From assembly GCF_051967035.1 (NCBI RefSeq), contig NZ_JBQCKK010000014.1, forward strand, positions 1 through 64,000: a stretch of 64,000 bases of DNA, in the 5' to 3' direction. The notes beneath the pieces are model-generated. The model did not search any database and was not told the DNA's origin. It saw only the letters and a list, made by a program, of their open reading frames with translations. The first letter of the stretch is position 1; each line of letters begins with the position of its first letter. This document shows, in pieces, positions 27,745-36,161 of this stretch. The stretch is from Brevibacillus sp051967035 (GTDB taxonomy: Bacteria; Bacillota; Bacilli; Brevibacillales; Brevibacillaceae). Position numbers and translations under genes: made by a program.

Positions 27745-29526
27745 CTAGGATTCCAGCTTGCGCAAATGGGCCAAAATCTGTTTGGCCAGTTTGTCGCCGA
27801 TTCCCAGTTGCCGAAAATCCTCCACCGTCGCCTCACGCATTTTTTTCAGCGAGCCAAAATGGGTAAACAACAGCTTGCGCCGCTTCTCGCCGATGCCCGG
27901 TATTTCGTCGAGCTTCGAGGAGAGCATCGTCTTCGTCCGGGATTGTCGGTGAAACGTAATCGCAAAACGGTGCACCTCGTCCTGAATGCGCTGCAGCAAA
28001 TAGAACTCGTAGCTGTCCCGCTTCAAATTCACCGGCTCCGGCGGATCGCCGTACAACAGCTGCGCCGTTTTGTGCTTGTCGTCTTTGGCCAGACCACAGA
28101 CGGGAATGTACAGCCCCAGCTCGTTTTCCAGCACGTCCATGGCGGCGCTGATCTGTCCCTTGCCCCCGTCGATGACGATCAGATCGGGCAGCGGCTGGTT
28201 TTCCTTCAACAAGCGCGAATACCGTCTGCGAATCACCTCGCGCATGGAGCCGTAGTCGTCCGGCCCTTCGACCGTCTTGATTTTGAACTTGCGGTATTCC
28301 TTTTTGTCCGGACGGCCGTCTGTAAAGACAACCATCGCCGACACCGGCTCGGTTCCCTGGATGTTGGAGTTGTCGAACGCCTCGATCCGATGAGGGACGC
28401 CGATCCCCAGCACGTGCCCCAGGTTGTGCACCGCCTGAACCGTCCGCGCGTCGTCCTTGGACATCAGGGCGAACTTTTCTTGCAGCGCAATCCGTGCGTT
28501 TTCACAAGCCATCTCCACCAGCTCGCGCTTTTTGCTGCGCTTGGGCGTCAACACCTTGACTCCCAGCCACTCGGCAAGCAGTTCCGGCTCGCTTTCCTCC
28601 GGCAGCAAAATTTCTTTGGGCAGCGCGTTTTGCTTGTCGTAGTAAAACTGGGTGACGTAGGACATGAAGTCCTCGCTCTCGCTTCCGTAGTAGGGGAAGG
28701 AGGTCGTTTGACGCTCGATCATCTTGCCCTGGCGCATGTAAAAAATTTGAATGCACATCCAGCCTTTTTCCACCGCAAAGCCGATAATGTCGCGGTCAAC
28801 CGTATCGGTAAACGTAATTTTCTGCTTCTCCATCACCGCTTCAATGCTCTTGATCTGATCGCGGAATTCCTTGGCCCGCTCAAACTCCAGCGCCTCTGCG
28901 GCCTGGAGCATTTTCTCCGTCAGCTGCTGCTTCATCTGCTCATGTCCGCCGTCGAGGAATCGGCTGATCTCATCCACCAAGCGCTGGTTTTCCTCAGCCG
29001 ACACCTCGTTCACACAGGGAGCGAGACATTGGCCCAGATGGTAGTACAAGCAAACCTGTTTGGGCATATTCCGGCATTTGCGTAAGGGATAGAGCCGATC
29101 GAGCAGCTTTTTCACCTCGGATGCGTCGCCTGCATTCGGGTACGGCCCGAAGTATTTCGCCTTGTCCTTCAGCACCTTGCGGGTAATCTCCAGCCGCGGC
29201 TGCGCTTCGTTCGTAATCTTGATGTACGGGTAGGTCTTGTCGTCGCGAAGCATGACGTTATAGCGCGGGTCGTGCTTTTTGATCAGGTTGCACTCCAAAA
29301 GCAGCGCCTCGATCGCAGACGACACCACGATATACTCAAAGTCCGCGATCTCGCTGACCAGAAGCTGCGTCTTCCCGTTATGGCTTCCGGTAAAGTACGA
29401 ACGCACGCGGTTTTTCAGCACCTTGGCCTTGCCGACGTATATAATTTCCCCGCTTGCATTTTTCATCAGGTAGCAGCCGGGCTTTTCTGGCAGTACAGCC
29501 AGCTTGTCTTTCAAGGTACGGTTCAT
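27745..29526 (-). CDS. uvrC: UvrABC excinuclease subunit C
   Basis: 593 residues, full length. Makes both cuts in nucleotide excision repair. Order: GIY-YIG nuclease (GCYLMKNASGEIIYVGKAKV, about 17-36), Cys-rich region (CRNMPKQVCLYYHLGQCLAPC), UvrB-binding motif (about 200-235), RNase H-like nuclease with DGG (LIVIDGGKGQ), and two C-terminal helix-hairpin-helix motifs (LDEIPGIGEKRRKLLFTHFG). ATG 29526 follows AAGGAGGTG. Same order as in Bacillus (trxA-uvrC-lysC). Confidence 0.96.
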   Translation of the reverse strand: MNRTLKDKLAVLPEKPGCYLMKNASGEIIYVGKAKVLKNRVRSYFTGSHNGKTQLLVSEIADFEYIVVSSAIEALLLECNLIKKHDPRYNVMLRDDKTYPYIKITNEAQPRLEITRKVLKDKAKYFGPYPNAGDASEVKKLLDRLYPLRKCRNMPKQVCLYYHLGQCLAPCVNEVSAEENQRLVDEISRFLDGGHEQMKQQLTEKMLQAAEALEFERAKEFRDQIKSIEAVMEKQKITFTDTVDRDIIGFAVEKGWMCIQIFYMRQGKMIERQTTSFPYYGSESEDFMSYVTQFYYDKQNALPKEILLPEESEPELLAEWLGVKVLTPKRSKKRELVEMACENARIALQEKFALMSKDDARTVQAVHNLGHVLGIGVPHRIEAFDNSNIQGTEPVSAMVVFTDGRPDKKEYRKFKIKTVEGPDDYGSMREVIRRRYSRLLKENQPLPDLIVIDGGKGQISAAMDVLENELGLYIPVCGLAKDDKHKTAQLLYGDPPEPVNLKRDSYEFYLLQRIQDEVHRFAITFHRQSRTKTMLSSKLDEIPGIGEKRRKLLFTHFGSLKKMREATVEDFRQLGIGDKLAKQILAHLRKLES

Positions 29527-29603
29527 GGCTGCACCTCCTTCGTCCTTTCAGTCCCCTGCCATAGGAATGTACGTTCTATCCTTCATAGTAACACGGATCA
29601 GGC

Positions 29604-29741
29604 AACAAAAAAACTGCCGCTTCATTCGAAAGCGACAGGACCGAAAGCAACCCTGCATTCTCTTTGTGTACGCCTGGCTTTTGCCCGAATGGATTGCGCT
29701 TTCAGCGAAACGGTACCATAGCAGGCTCGTCGGCATGTTGG
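29604..29741 (-). promoter_or_regulatory. Untranslated region before uvrC with terminator-like hairpin
   Basis: On the minus strand CTGTCGCTT-tcgaatg-AAGCGGCAG followed by TTTTTTTG (29606-29640) is a good terminator. It lies 140 bases past the first terminator after trxA and about 80 before uvrC, so it may be a second trxA stop or an attenuator of a uvrC leader. I recognise no riboswitch in 29641-29741. Confidence 0.45.
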
Positions 29742-29744
29742 GCA

Positions 29745-29780
29745 TGAAAAAAGCGGCTCTGTTCCCGCCGCTTTTTTCAT
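29745..29780. terminator. Terminator downstream of trxA
   Basis: ATGAAAAAAGCGGC...GCCGCTTTTTTCAT hairpin, symmetrical A and T runs; functional on the minus strand for trxA. Confidence 0.8.
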
Positions 29781-29821
29781 ACTCTCTGTTGGTTTGTTGG
29801 TTTGCCCGCAGATGTTTTTGC

Positions 29822-30139
29822 TTACAGGTGTTTGCCTACAGTTGCCATGAGGGCTTCTTTTGGTTGGAAGCCGATGACTTTATCTACCGGCTGGCCGTCC
29901 TTGAAGAGAATCAAGGTCGGGATGGACATGACGCCAAAACGGCCTGCAGAATCCGGATTTTCGTCAACGTTTACTTTGACGATTTTGAGCTGGGAGCCCA
30001 CTTCGCCGTCGATTTGCTCCAGAACAGGCGCGATCATTTTGCAAGGGCCGCACCAAGGAGCCCAGAAGTCAACCAGGACCGTACCGCCTTGCTCTACTTC
30101 CTGGGAAAAGTTTTGGTCCGTCGCATTTACAATTGCCAT
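29822..30139 (-). CDS. trxA: Thioredoxin
   Basis: 105 residues with the redox motif WCGPCK (FWAPWCGPCKMIAPVLEQI, about residues 27-45) and cis-proline region SIPTLILFKDGQ. General cytoplasmic disulfide reductase. ATG 30139 follows GGAGGTAACTTTCC. Monocistronic between terminators on the uvrC side. Confidence 0.97.
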   Translation of the reverse strand: MAIVNATDQNFSQEVEQGGTVLVDFWAPWCGPCKMIAPVLEQIDGEVGSQLKIVKVNVDENPDSAGRFGVMSIPTLILFKDGQPVDKVIGFQPKEALMATVGKHL

Positions 30140-30298
30140 GGAAAGTTACCTCCTCGAAAAGTCAATTACGAAAAAAGGGGTCAAACGCTTCTTCAGTATA
30201 TCATCCAAAAACAAAAATGACTACGGCGCCCCGCACTTTGTGCGCACTTCACGCTATAGTCTATCCAGTCGCTTCTTCTCTTATCGGAGCTTTTCGTT

Positions 30299-30628
30299 TT
30301 ATGGACCGACTTGCTTGATGCGATTGATTTCCCGCTCATGGTCGCTCACCTTTTTGTGCATCAGGTCGACATCGGCCTCGATCAGCCTGTCTTTGCGCTC
30401 CAAACGCTCCAGCCGCTGAATCGCGTCGTCGCGGAAGTCGTACATCTCTTCGCGAAACGTGTACATCTCGTCGCGAAACGTGTACATTTCTGCCCTGAAC
30501 TCGTACATCTCGGCCTTGAACTCGTACATCTCGGCCTTGAACTCCCGCAGCTCCTGCTGGACCTCTTTGACGATCCGGTTGTTCTCCGCCACCATGTGAA
30601 TCAGTTGTTGCAACAGCTCTTCACTCAT
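30299..30628 (-). CDS. Heptad-repeat coiled-coil protein (109 aa)
   Basis: ATG 30628 (GGAGAGGTGA upstream). Residues 29-70 are six tandem seven-residue units: EFKAEMY twice, EFRAEMY, TFRDEMY, TFREEMY, DFRDDAI. Phe and Met or Tyr fall at the core positions of a coiled coil, so a long parallel helix bundle is expected. The flanks (QQLIHMVAENNRIVKEVQQE; RLIEADVDLMHKKVSDHERE) are helical as well. No membrane segment. Function unknown; the number of units may vary between strains. Sits between trxA and etfA, with its own ribosome site. Confidence 0.7.
   Translation of the reverse strand: MSEELLQQLIHMVAENNRIVKEVQQELREFKAEMYEFKAEMYEFRAEMYTFRDEMYTFREEMYDFRDDAIQRLERLERKDRLIEADVDLMHKKVSDHEREINRIKQVGP
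30419..30544. repeat. Six 21-bp tandem repeats encoding heptads
   Basis: Units such as GTACATCTCGTCGCGAAAC (plus strand) repeat every 21 bases. Units 1-2 and units 4-5 are almost identical at DNA level, so slippage or unequal recombination can add or remove heptads without a frameshift. Confidence 0.85.
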
Positions 30629-30692
30629 GCCGCTCACCTCTCCTTGGGCTTATTATAGCAAGCAGGAACAGGGTAACGTAAGAGTATGAGAC

Positions 30693-30722
30693 AAAAAAAG
30701 CGCCCCACCCGTGGGACGCTTC
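30693..30722 (-). terminator. Terminator of the etfBA operon
   Basis: On the minus strand AAGCGTCCCAC-ggg-TGGGGCGCTT followed by TTTTTTG, 28 bases past the etfA stop. Confidence 0.85.
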
Positions 30723-30749
30723 TTGCCATGTTCAACGGCTTGCAAAGCC

Positions 30750-31709
30750 TTAGACCAACACTTTTTTGAACTCGGCAGTAAGCAGCGGCAGCACCTCGAA
30801 CAGGTCGCCTACGATGCCGTAATCCGCCACCTGGAAGATCGGCGCTTCCGGGTCTTTGTTGATCGCAACGATCACCTTGGAGCTGGACATGCCCGCCAAG
30901 TGCTGAATCGCTCCGGAAATGCCGCATGCGATGTACAGGTCAGGCGTTACGACTTTTCCGGTTTGCCCGATCTGCATCGAGTAATCGCAGTAGTCGGCGT
31001 CGCACGCGCCACGGGACGCGCCTACCGCCGCACCGAGCAAGTCTGCCAGCTCGTACAACGGCTGGAAGCCTTCCGCGCTCTTTACGCCGCGACCGCCGGA
31101 GATGACGATTTTCGCCTCCGACAAGTCCACTTTTCCGCTTGTTTTTCGCACGACTTCCTTGACAATGGTGCGCAAATCTTTGATTTCCAGTTCAACCGGA
31201 ACGACAATCGCCGTTTTCGAAGCGTCCGGGGTACCGATCGCGATGTTGTTGGGGCGAATGGTGATGAAAATTTTCCCGTCCACGAATTTGCGCTGCTGGA
31301 AAGCTTTGCCCGCATAAATCGGACGGACAAACACCGGTCCCGGTTCAATGCTCGTCACATCGGATACCAGGCCATAGCCGAGCTTTGCCGACACGCGAGG
31401 CGCGACATCGCGACCGATTGCCGTATGCCCCAATACGACAGCATCAGGAGAGGCCAGCTCGATCAGCTGGACAAGCGCTTGTGTATAAGCGTCAGGCGTA
31501 TACTGGGCGAGTGCCTCGTGATCCGCCGTGTAAACTGTGCTTGCTCCATGCTGTGCCAATACGGGCGCATGCGTTGCCGCGTCTCTTCCGAATACTCCCG
31601 CGACGATTTCGCCACCCTCGGCCAATGCTTGCGCTGCTGCCAACGCTTCCAGCGACACGTTGCGAAGTTGTCCGTCACGTACTTCTGTGAGTACAAGTAC
31701 TTTTTTCAT
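30750..31709 (-). CDS. etfA: Electron transfer flavoprotein alpha subunit
   Basis: 319 residues. Passes electrons from acyl-CoA dehydrogenases to the respiratory chain, as a dimer with EtfB. The C-terminal FAD domain shows GGRGVKSAEGFQPLYELADL, GAAVGASRGACDADYC and the final motif QIGQTGKVVTPDLYIACGIS. ATG 31709, 20 bases after etfB. Normal length. The start overlaps nothing. Confidence 0.96.
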   Translation of the reverse strand: MKKVLVLTEVRDGQLRNVSLEALAAAQALAEGGEIVAGVFGRDAATHAPVLAQHGASTVYTADHEALAQYTPDAYTQALVQLIELASPDAVVLGHTAIGRDVAPRVSAKLGYGLVSDVTSIEPGPVFVRPIYAGKAFQQRKFVDGKIFITIRPNNIAIGTPDASKTAIVVPVELEIKDLRTIVKEVVRKTSGKVDLSEAKIVISGGRGVKSAEGFQPLYELADLLGAAVGASRGACDADYCDYSMQIGQTGKVVTPDLYIACGISGAIQHLAGMSSSKVIVAINKDPEAPIFQVADYGIVGDLFEVLPLLTAEFKKVLV

Positions 31710-31729
31710 GGATATCCTCTCCCTCTCGC

Positions 31730-32497
31730 TTAGATCACTTTCGCTTCATTGCGCAACAGTTGCACCAATTCCGACGTTTGGGCTGCCAAATCGCCAGAGA
31801 GAATGCGGCCCGCCTGCTTTTTCGCCGGCAAGGTCTGGTCGACGATCTCCGTTTTTGCCTTCACGGCTTCGGCCGTCAGGCCCAAATCGTCTGCACTGAG
31901 TCGCTCCAGCGGCTTTTTCTTCGCTTTCATGATGCCAGGGAGAGAAGGGTAGCGCGGCTCGTTCAGCCCCTGCTGGGCGGTAATCAGCACCGGCAGGCTT
32001 GTTTCCACGACTTCCAAATCGCCTTCCACGTCGCGCTCCACGCGAACAGTGGTGCCGTCTACTTCCAGCTTCACAGCGGTAGATACGTGGTTGATGCCCA
32101 GCTCTTCCGCGAGGCGCGGGCCGCCCTGGCCAGCACCGGAGTCTACGGCCATCTGTCCGCCGATGATGATGTCAAACCCGACTTTTTTCGCAACCGCAGC
32201 CAGCACCTTTGCTGTTGTGTACTCATCGCCAAACAAAGACTCGTCATCCACGAGCACAGCTTTGTCCGCTCCCATCGCGAGCGCAGTGCGCAAGGAGCTT
32301 TCCACGCGGTCCGGCCCAACGCTTACCACTGTCACTTCGCCGCCGTGCTCCTCCTTGAGCTTGATCGCTTCTTCTACCGCGTACTCATCGTATGGATTGA
32401 TGATGAACTCTACGCCATCCTCGGAAATTTGCCCGTTTTGGATGACGATTTTTTCTTCCGTGTCAAACGTCTGCTTCAACACAACCACGATATTCAT
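31730..32497 (-). CDS. etfB: Electron transfer flavoprotein beta subunit
   Basis: 255 residues, complete. The AMP-binding and dimer-forming subunit. Signature region: LEVDGTTVRVERDVEGDLEV, then TSLPVLITAQQGLNEPRYPS. ATG 32497 follows GGAGGAGACATCC. Lies between fadB and etfA on the same strand, as in B. subtilis. Confidence 0.96.
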   Translation of the reverse strand: MNIVVVLKQTFDTEEKIVIQNGQISEDGVEFIINPYDEYAVEEAIKLKEEHGGEVTVVSVGPDRVESSLRTALAMGADKAVLVDDESLFGDEYTTAKVLAAVAKKVGFDIIIGGQMAVDSGAGQGGPRLAEELGINHVSTAVKLEVDGTTVRVERDVEGDLEVVETSLPVLITAQQGLNEPRYPSLPGIMKAKKKPLERLSADDLGLTAEAVKAKTEIVDQTLPAKKQAGRILSGDLAAQTSELVQLLRNEAKVI

Positions 32498-32552
32498 CAG
32501 GATGTCTCCTCCTTAATGGTCCCTCGTACTGGTGATGCTGCAAAAAAGTCGG

Positions 32553-33326
32553 TTACCTGTCTGTAAACTGCGGCGCGCGCTTTTCCAAAAAGGCTGCAAC
32601 GCCTTCCTTCATATCTTCTGACGCAAATGCCTCGCCGAATTTTTTCGCTTCCTGCTCCAGTCCTTCCGCCAAGCCAAGCTGCACGGTATTGTGGACAGAT
32701 TCCAGGGCGAGCCTGAGCGTAACGGAGCTTTTTTGAACGATAGCCGCGGCCAGCTTCTTCGCTTCCGCGAGCAGCTGTTCCGCCGGATATACCGCTTCCA
32801 CGAGTCCGATGCGCAACGCTTCCTCCCCGCCGATCATCTCGGAGGTGAGGATCAGCTGCGTCGCTTTTCCTCTGCCAACCAATCGCGGCAAGCGCTGCGT
32901 TCCGCCGTAGCCAGGGATGAGTCCCAGATTCAGCTCCGGCAGTCCCAGCTTTGCCTCCGCTGCGGCAAAACGGATATGGCAAGCCATCGCCAGCTCCAGT
33001 CCGCCACCCAGGCATGCGCCGTTAATGGCAGCGATAATGGGCTTCGGGAATGTCTCCAGTCGGTCGAACAACGCTTGGCCACTCTTGGCCATCGCTTCCG
33101 CTTCGGCAGGGGCCAATTGGGTGAATTCCTTGATATCGGCTCCCGCAATGAAAAATCGGCCTTCTCCAGTCAAGACAATCGCTTTGACATCCGCGTTGTT
33201 TTCCAACTGATCCAAAAGTTCGCTCAATTCATCAAGCACCGCTCTACCCAGTGCGTTAGCTGGCGGGTTGCTGATCGTCACGACAGCGACGCGATCAGCG
33301 ATCTCCACGTTCCAATGCGAATCCAT
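32553..33326 (-). CDS. fadB: Enoyl-CoA hydratase
   Basis: 257 residues from ATG 33326 (MDSHWNVEIADRVAVVTISN; upstream extension not supported). Hydrates trans-2-enoyl-CoA in beta-oxidation. Crotonase fold: oxyanion sites FFIAGADIKEF and INGACLGGGLELAMAC; the catalytic Glu pair is expected near GLELAMACHIRFA and LPELNLGLIPGYGGTQRLPR, where Glu residues are present. Second gene after fadR in the conserved order lcfA-fadR-fadB-etfB-etfA. Confidence 0.94.
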   Translation of the reverse strand: MDSHWNVEIADRVAVVTISNPPANALGRAVLDELSELLDQLENNADVKAIVLTGEGRFFIAGADIKEFTQLAPAEAEAMAKSGQALFDRLETFPKPIIAAINGACLGGGLELAMACHIRFAAAEAKLGLPELNLGLIPGYGGTQRLPRLVGRGKATQLILTSEMIGGEEALRIGLVEAVYPAEQLLAEAKKLAAAIVQKSSVTLRLALESVHNTVQLGLAEGLEQEAKKFGEAFASEDMKEGVAAFLEKRAPQFTDR

Positions 33327-33377
33327 TCCTTTCCCCCCAAACACGATCCATATGAACAAACAGGCTACTGATTCCTT

Positions 33378-33393
33378 CTGAGCGAACGCTCAG
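33378..33393. promoter_or_regulatory. 16-bp perfect palindrome before fadB
   Basis: CTGAGCG-AA-CGCTCAG lies 52 bases before the fadB start, in the gap to fadR. Its TGA...TCA ends resemble the TetR-family operator at 34083, but the inner bases differ. May be a second FadR site or another regulator's site. Confidence 0.5.
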
Positions 33394-33444
33394 TCTTCCT
33401 GTTTCCATTGTAACAAACGTTTTCGCACAAAAAAAGCTTTTCTT

Positions 33445-34035
33445 TCATTCTTTTCCCTTCATACCGTACAGGAAGAGGTTATGAATGGAATCAACATGAG
33501 AGACAAGGTCGTACTTGCACTGCTTCATGACCCAAGATGTCGTCACTTCATCCAGCGTGCCAAAAATCATTTTCCTCGTCATCCTGATATCCAAATCCGG
33601 TCGGAACACCCCTTGCTCGATCCCTTCCCGGATGACTTCCTCGATCAGGTTGAAATACTGCTTCATCACGTTGCCGATGCCTTCGCTGATGACCGGATTG
33701 GCCTGGCGCAGTTCAATTTGCGTCACTTTTGCCAAATCCTGGTCTTTTGCCAGCTGGCTCAGGTGGGCATGCACGAGGACGTACAATTTTTGCTCGATGG
33801 ATGTCGCTTCCGAAATCCGTTTGCGGTTTTCATCCACGAACTGACCCATCTTCTCATTGAACAACGAAATCAGGATATCATCCTTGTTTTCAAAATAGAG
33901 GTATATGGTGCCGTCTGCTACCTTCGCCTCTTTTGCAATCTTGGATACCTGGGCGCTGTAATAGCCTTGTCGGGCGATTACCCGTACAGCGGCATCAATA
34001 ATGGCTTGATACTTTTCCCCCGTCTTTTTTGCCAT
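33445..34035 (-). CDS. fadR: TetR-family regulator FadR of fatty acid degradation
   Basis: 196 residues from ATG 34035 (GGAGGTTATT upstream). TetR N-terminal HTH (about 10-55): KYQAIIDAAVRVIARQGYYS, KIAKEAKVADGTIYLYFENK. The C-terminal ligand domain matches FadR of B. subtilis, which binds long-chain acyl-CoA and represses beta-oxidation genes. It is placed between lcfA and fadB, as in B. subtilis. A TGAATGA palindrome lies 48-65 bases upstream of its start. Confidence 0.93.
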   Translation of the reverse strand: MAKKTGEKYQAIIDAAVRVIARQGYYSAQVSKIAKEAKVADGTIYLYFENKDDILISLFNEKMGQFVDENRKRISEATSIEQKLYVLVHAHLSQLAKDQDLAKVTQIELRQANPVISEGIGNVMKQYFNLIEEVIREGIEQGVFRPDLDIRMTRKMIFGTLDEVTTSWVMKQCKYDLVSHVDSIHNLFLYGMKGKE

Positions 34036-34082
34036 AATAACCTCCATCTTTACTCGCAATGATGATTCGACTATTTCGGAAA

Positions 34083-34100
34083 TGAATGATTATTCATTCA
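34083..34100. promoter_or_regulatory. FadR operator
   Basis: TGAATGA-TTAT-TCATTCA, a perfect seven-base inverted repeat matching the known FadR site pattern TGAATGAnTAnTCATTCA closely. It lies ahead of fadR (minus strand), so it should control fadR and the genes following. Confidence 0.85.
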
Positions 34101-34240
34101 TAAATTCAGTTTAATACAGGAACCCGGTGCTGTCAATTGTCCGGTGCGAACATGGGGGACAGCGGAAAGCTTGTCCTGTGCCGTTTCACAAAAAGGGCCG
34201 CTTCCCCCGGGGATGCGAGCCGAAAGACAGCCTCTGCGCG

Positions 34241-35941
34241 TCAGCTTGTTTTGATCTCTTCCTGTGCTTCCCGGCGGGCTTTGTCTTCTTCCTGCAGCTG
34301 CCTGCGCAGCACTTTGCCCACCATCGTCTTGGGCAGTTCTGTCCGCACCTCGTACTTGCGGGGGATTTTGTAGGCAGCAAGCTTCTGGCGGCAATGCGCT
34401 TCCAGCTCCTCCTCGCTCGCCTGTTTGCCCGCCTTGAAGACGACGAATGCCTTTACCGTTTCGCCGCGATACGGATCCGGGACACCGATCACAGCCGCCT
34501 CCTGGATAGCCGGATGCTCAAACAGCACTTCCTCCACCTCGCGCGGATAAATATTGAAGCCCCCCGCGATAATCATATCCTTTTTGCGATCGACGATGTA
34601 GAAGTAGCCGTTCTCGTCCATGTAGCCCATGTCTCCCGTCAGCAGCCAGCCATCCTTCAATACAGCGGCTGTTTCCTCCGGGCGGTTCCAGTAGCCGAGC
34701 ATGATCTGCGGCCCCTTGACCGCCAGCTCCCCGATCTCGCCCTGCGGCAGTTCTTCTCCCGTGGCAGGGTCGATGATGCGGCAGTCCGTGTCTGGCCAAG
34801 GCATCCCGATACTGCCTGTAATGCTTTTTTCCCAAATCGGGTTGGAGTGGGTCACCGGGGAAGCTTCCGTCAGGCCGTAGCCCTCCACCAGCTTGCCTCC
34901 TGTCAGTTCCTCGAACCTGAGCTTGACCTCGACGGGAAGCGGTGCCGAGCCGCTGACACATGCCTCGATCGACGACAGGTCGTGCTTTTTCAAGTCCGGG
35001 TGATTAATCAGGGCGATGTACATCGTCGGCGCTCCGGGGAACAAGGTCGGCTTGCGCTTGTCGATCATCTCGAAAATTTGCTTGACATCGAACTTCGGCA
35101 CGAGAATGATTTCGGCGGCAATGCTGATTCCTTTGTTCATCACCGTCGTCATGCCGTAGACGTGAAAGAGCGGGAGCGCGCCCAAAATCCGTTCGCCGCC
35201 TTTGCGCAGCTTGTAGAGGACAGCCTGGCACTGCATGGCATTGGCGATGAGATTGGCATGCGTCAGCATGACGCCTTTTGCTACCCCTGTCGTGCCGCCT
35301 GTATACTGGAGCAGGGCGATATCCTTTTCCGGGTCGACTGGCACATGAACAGGAGTGACAGCGCTTTCTTTTAGCACGGAAAGAAAAGGCTCCACATCTG
35401 CGCTGTAGGTAACCTGCGGATTGTGCCCCTGTTTTTTCTGGACCAGTGGATACAGCCACTTTTTCAGCAAGGGAAGAAAATCGCCCACGCTTGTGACAAA
35501 AATGCGTCGGATGGAAGTGGAGGAGCGAACCTGCGCTACGCGTTTGTACAGCAAATCCAGCGTAATAATCGTCTCTGCGCCCGCGTCTCCCAGCTGATGG
35601 ATCAGCTCCCGCTCCGTGTAGAGCGGATTGGTCATCACCACGGTCGCGCCTGCAAACAACGCCCCGTAAAAGCCGATCACGGCTTGTGGCGTGTTCGGCA
35701 GCATGATCGCCACCCGGTCGCCTTTTTTCACGCCCCGTTTGACCAGTGCGTTGGCGAATCGGTAGGACAGCTCCAGAAGTTCCCGGTACGAAATGGTCTT
35801 GCCCATGAAGTAAATCGCGTTGTTGTCAGGGTACGATGCAGCCGCCTGCTCCAGAAAATGCGTCAGCGGAATACGGGGGTACTCCAGCGACGGCGCCGTT
35901 TCGGACGGGTAATTGGCAATCCAAGGCTTGGCATTTGACAT
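34241..35941 (-). CDS. lcfA: Long-chain fatty acid-CoA ligase
   Basis: 566 residues from ATG 35941 (GGAGGGAATGACC upstream). Activates fatty acids with ATP and CoA. Motifs of the adenylate-forming family: YTGGTTGVAKGVMLTHANL, YGLTEASPVTH, LTGDMGYMDENGYFYIVDRK and the ligase Lys near LRRQLQEE (VGKVLRRQ). Upstream of fadR in the conserved order, same strand. Confidence 0.95.
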   Translation of the reverse strand: MSNAKPWIANYPSETAPSLEYPRIPLTHFLEQAAASYPDNNAIYFMGKTISYRELLELSYRFANALVKRGVKKGDRVAIMLPNTPQAVIGFYGALFAGATVVMTNPLYTERELIHQLGDAGAETIITLDLLYKRVAQVRSSTSIRRIFVTSVGDFLPLLKKWLYPLVQKKQGHNPQVTYSADVEPFLSVLKESAVTPVHVPVDPEKDIALLQYTGGTTGVAKGVMLTHANLIANAMQCQAVLYKLRKGGERILGALPLFHVYGMTTVMNKGISIAAEIILVPKFDVKQIFEMIDKRKPTLFPGAPTMYIALINHPDLKKHDLSSIEACVSGSAPLPVEVKLRFEELTGGKLVEGYGLTEASPVTHSNPIWEKSITGSIGMPWPDTDCRIIDPATGEELPQGEIGELAVKGPQIMLGYWNRPEETAAVLKDGWLLTGDMGYMDENGYFYIVDRKKDMIIAGGFNIYPREVEEVLFEHPAIQEAAVIGVPDPYRGETVKAFVVFKAGKQASEEELEAHCRQKLAAYKIPRKYEVRTELPKTMVGKVLRRQLQEEDKARREAQEEIKTS

Positions 35942-36061
35942 GGTCATTCCCTCCATCCTCTCAATAGCCTTGCCCCTCCCCTATGATCGACATTCATAAA
36001 CTCTTCCTTATTGCTATTGTATTCGAAAGATAGATAATTTTCCAATTAAAAACGTTTCTGC

Positions 36062-36145
36062 AAAAGAAAACATGGCTTCGCCACTTTTTTTGGCGAAGCC
36101 CTCGTTGTCCCTTCATCCCGCCCCCTCGTAAGGGGGCGGTTTCAG
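36062..36145. terminator. Two hairpins downstream of the LCP gene
   Basis: GGCTTCGCCA-aaaaaag-TGGCGAAGCC (36072-36100) followed by ATGTTTTCTTTTG on the minus strand is a good terminator. A second stem CCGCCCCC-tcgtaa-GGGGGCGG lies at 36119-36140. One or both end the LCP gene; they also insulate lcfA. Confidence 0.65.
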
Positions 36146-36161
36146 CATCTTCGCGGTTGCC

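Noticed and set aside
27733..29085. 450-residue open frame on the plus strand
   Set aside because: Shadow of uvrC, rich in His, Arg and Gln.
30419..30544. Tandem 21-bp repeats looked at as a CRISPR array
   Set aside because: Repeats are contiguous without spacers and encode protein heptads; no cas genes nearby.
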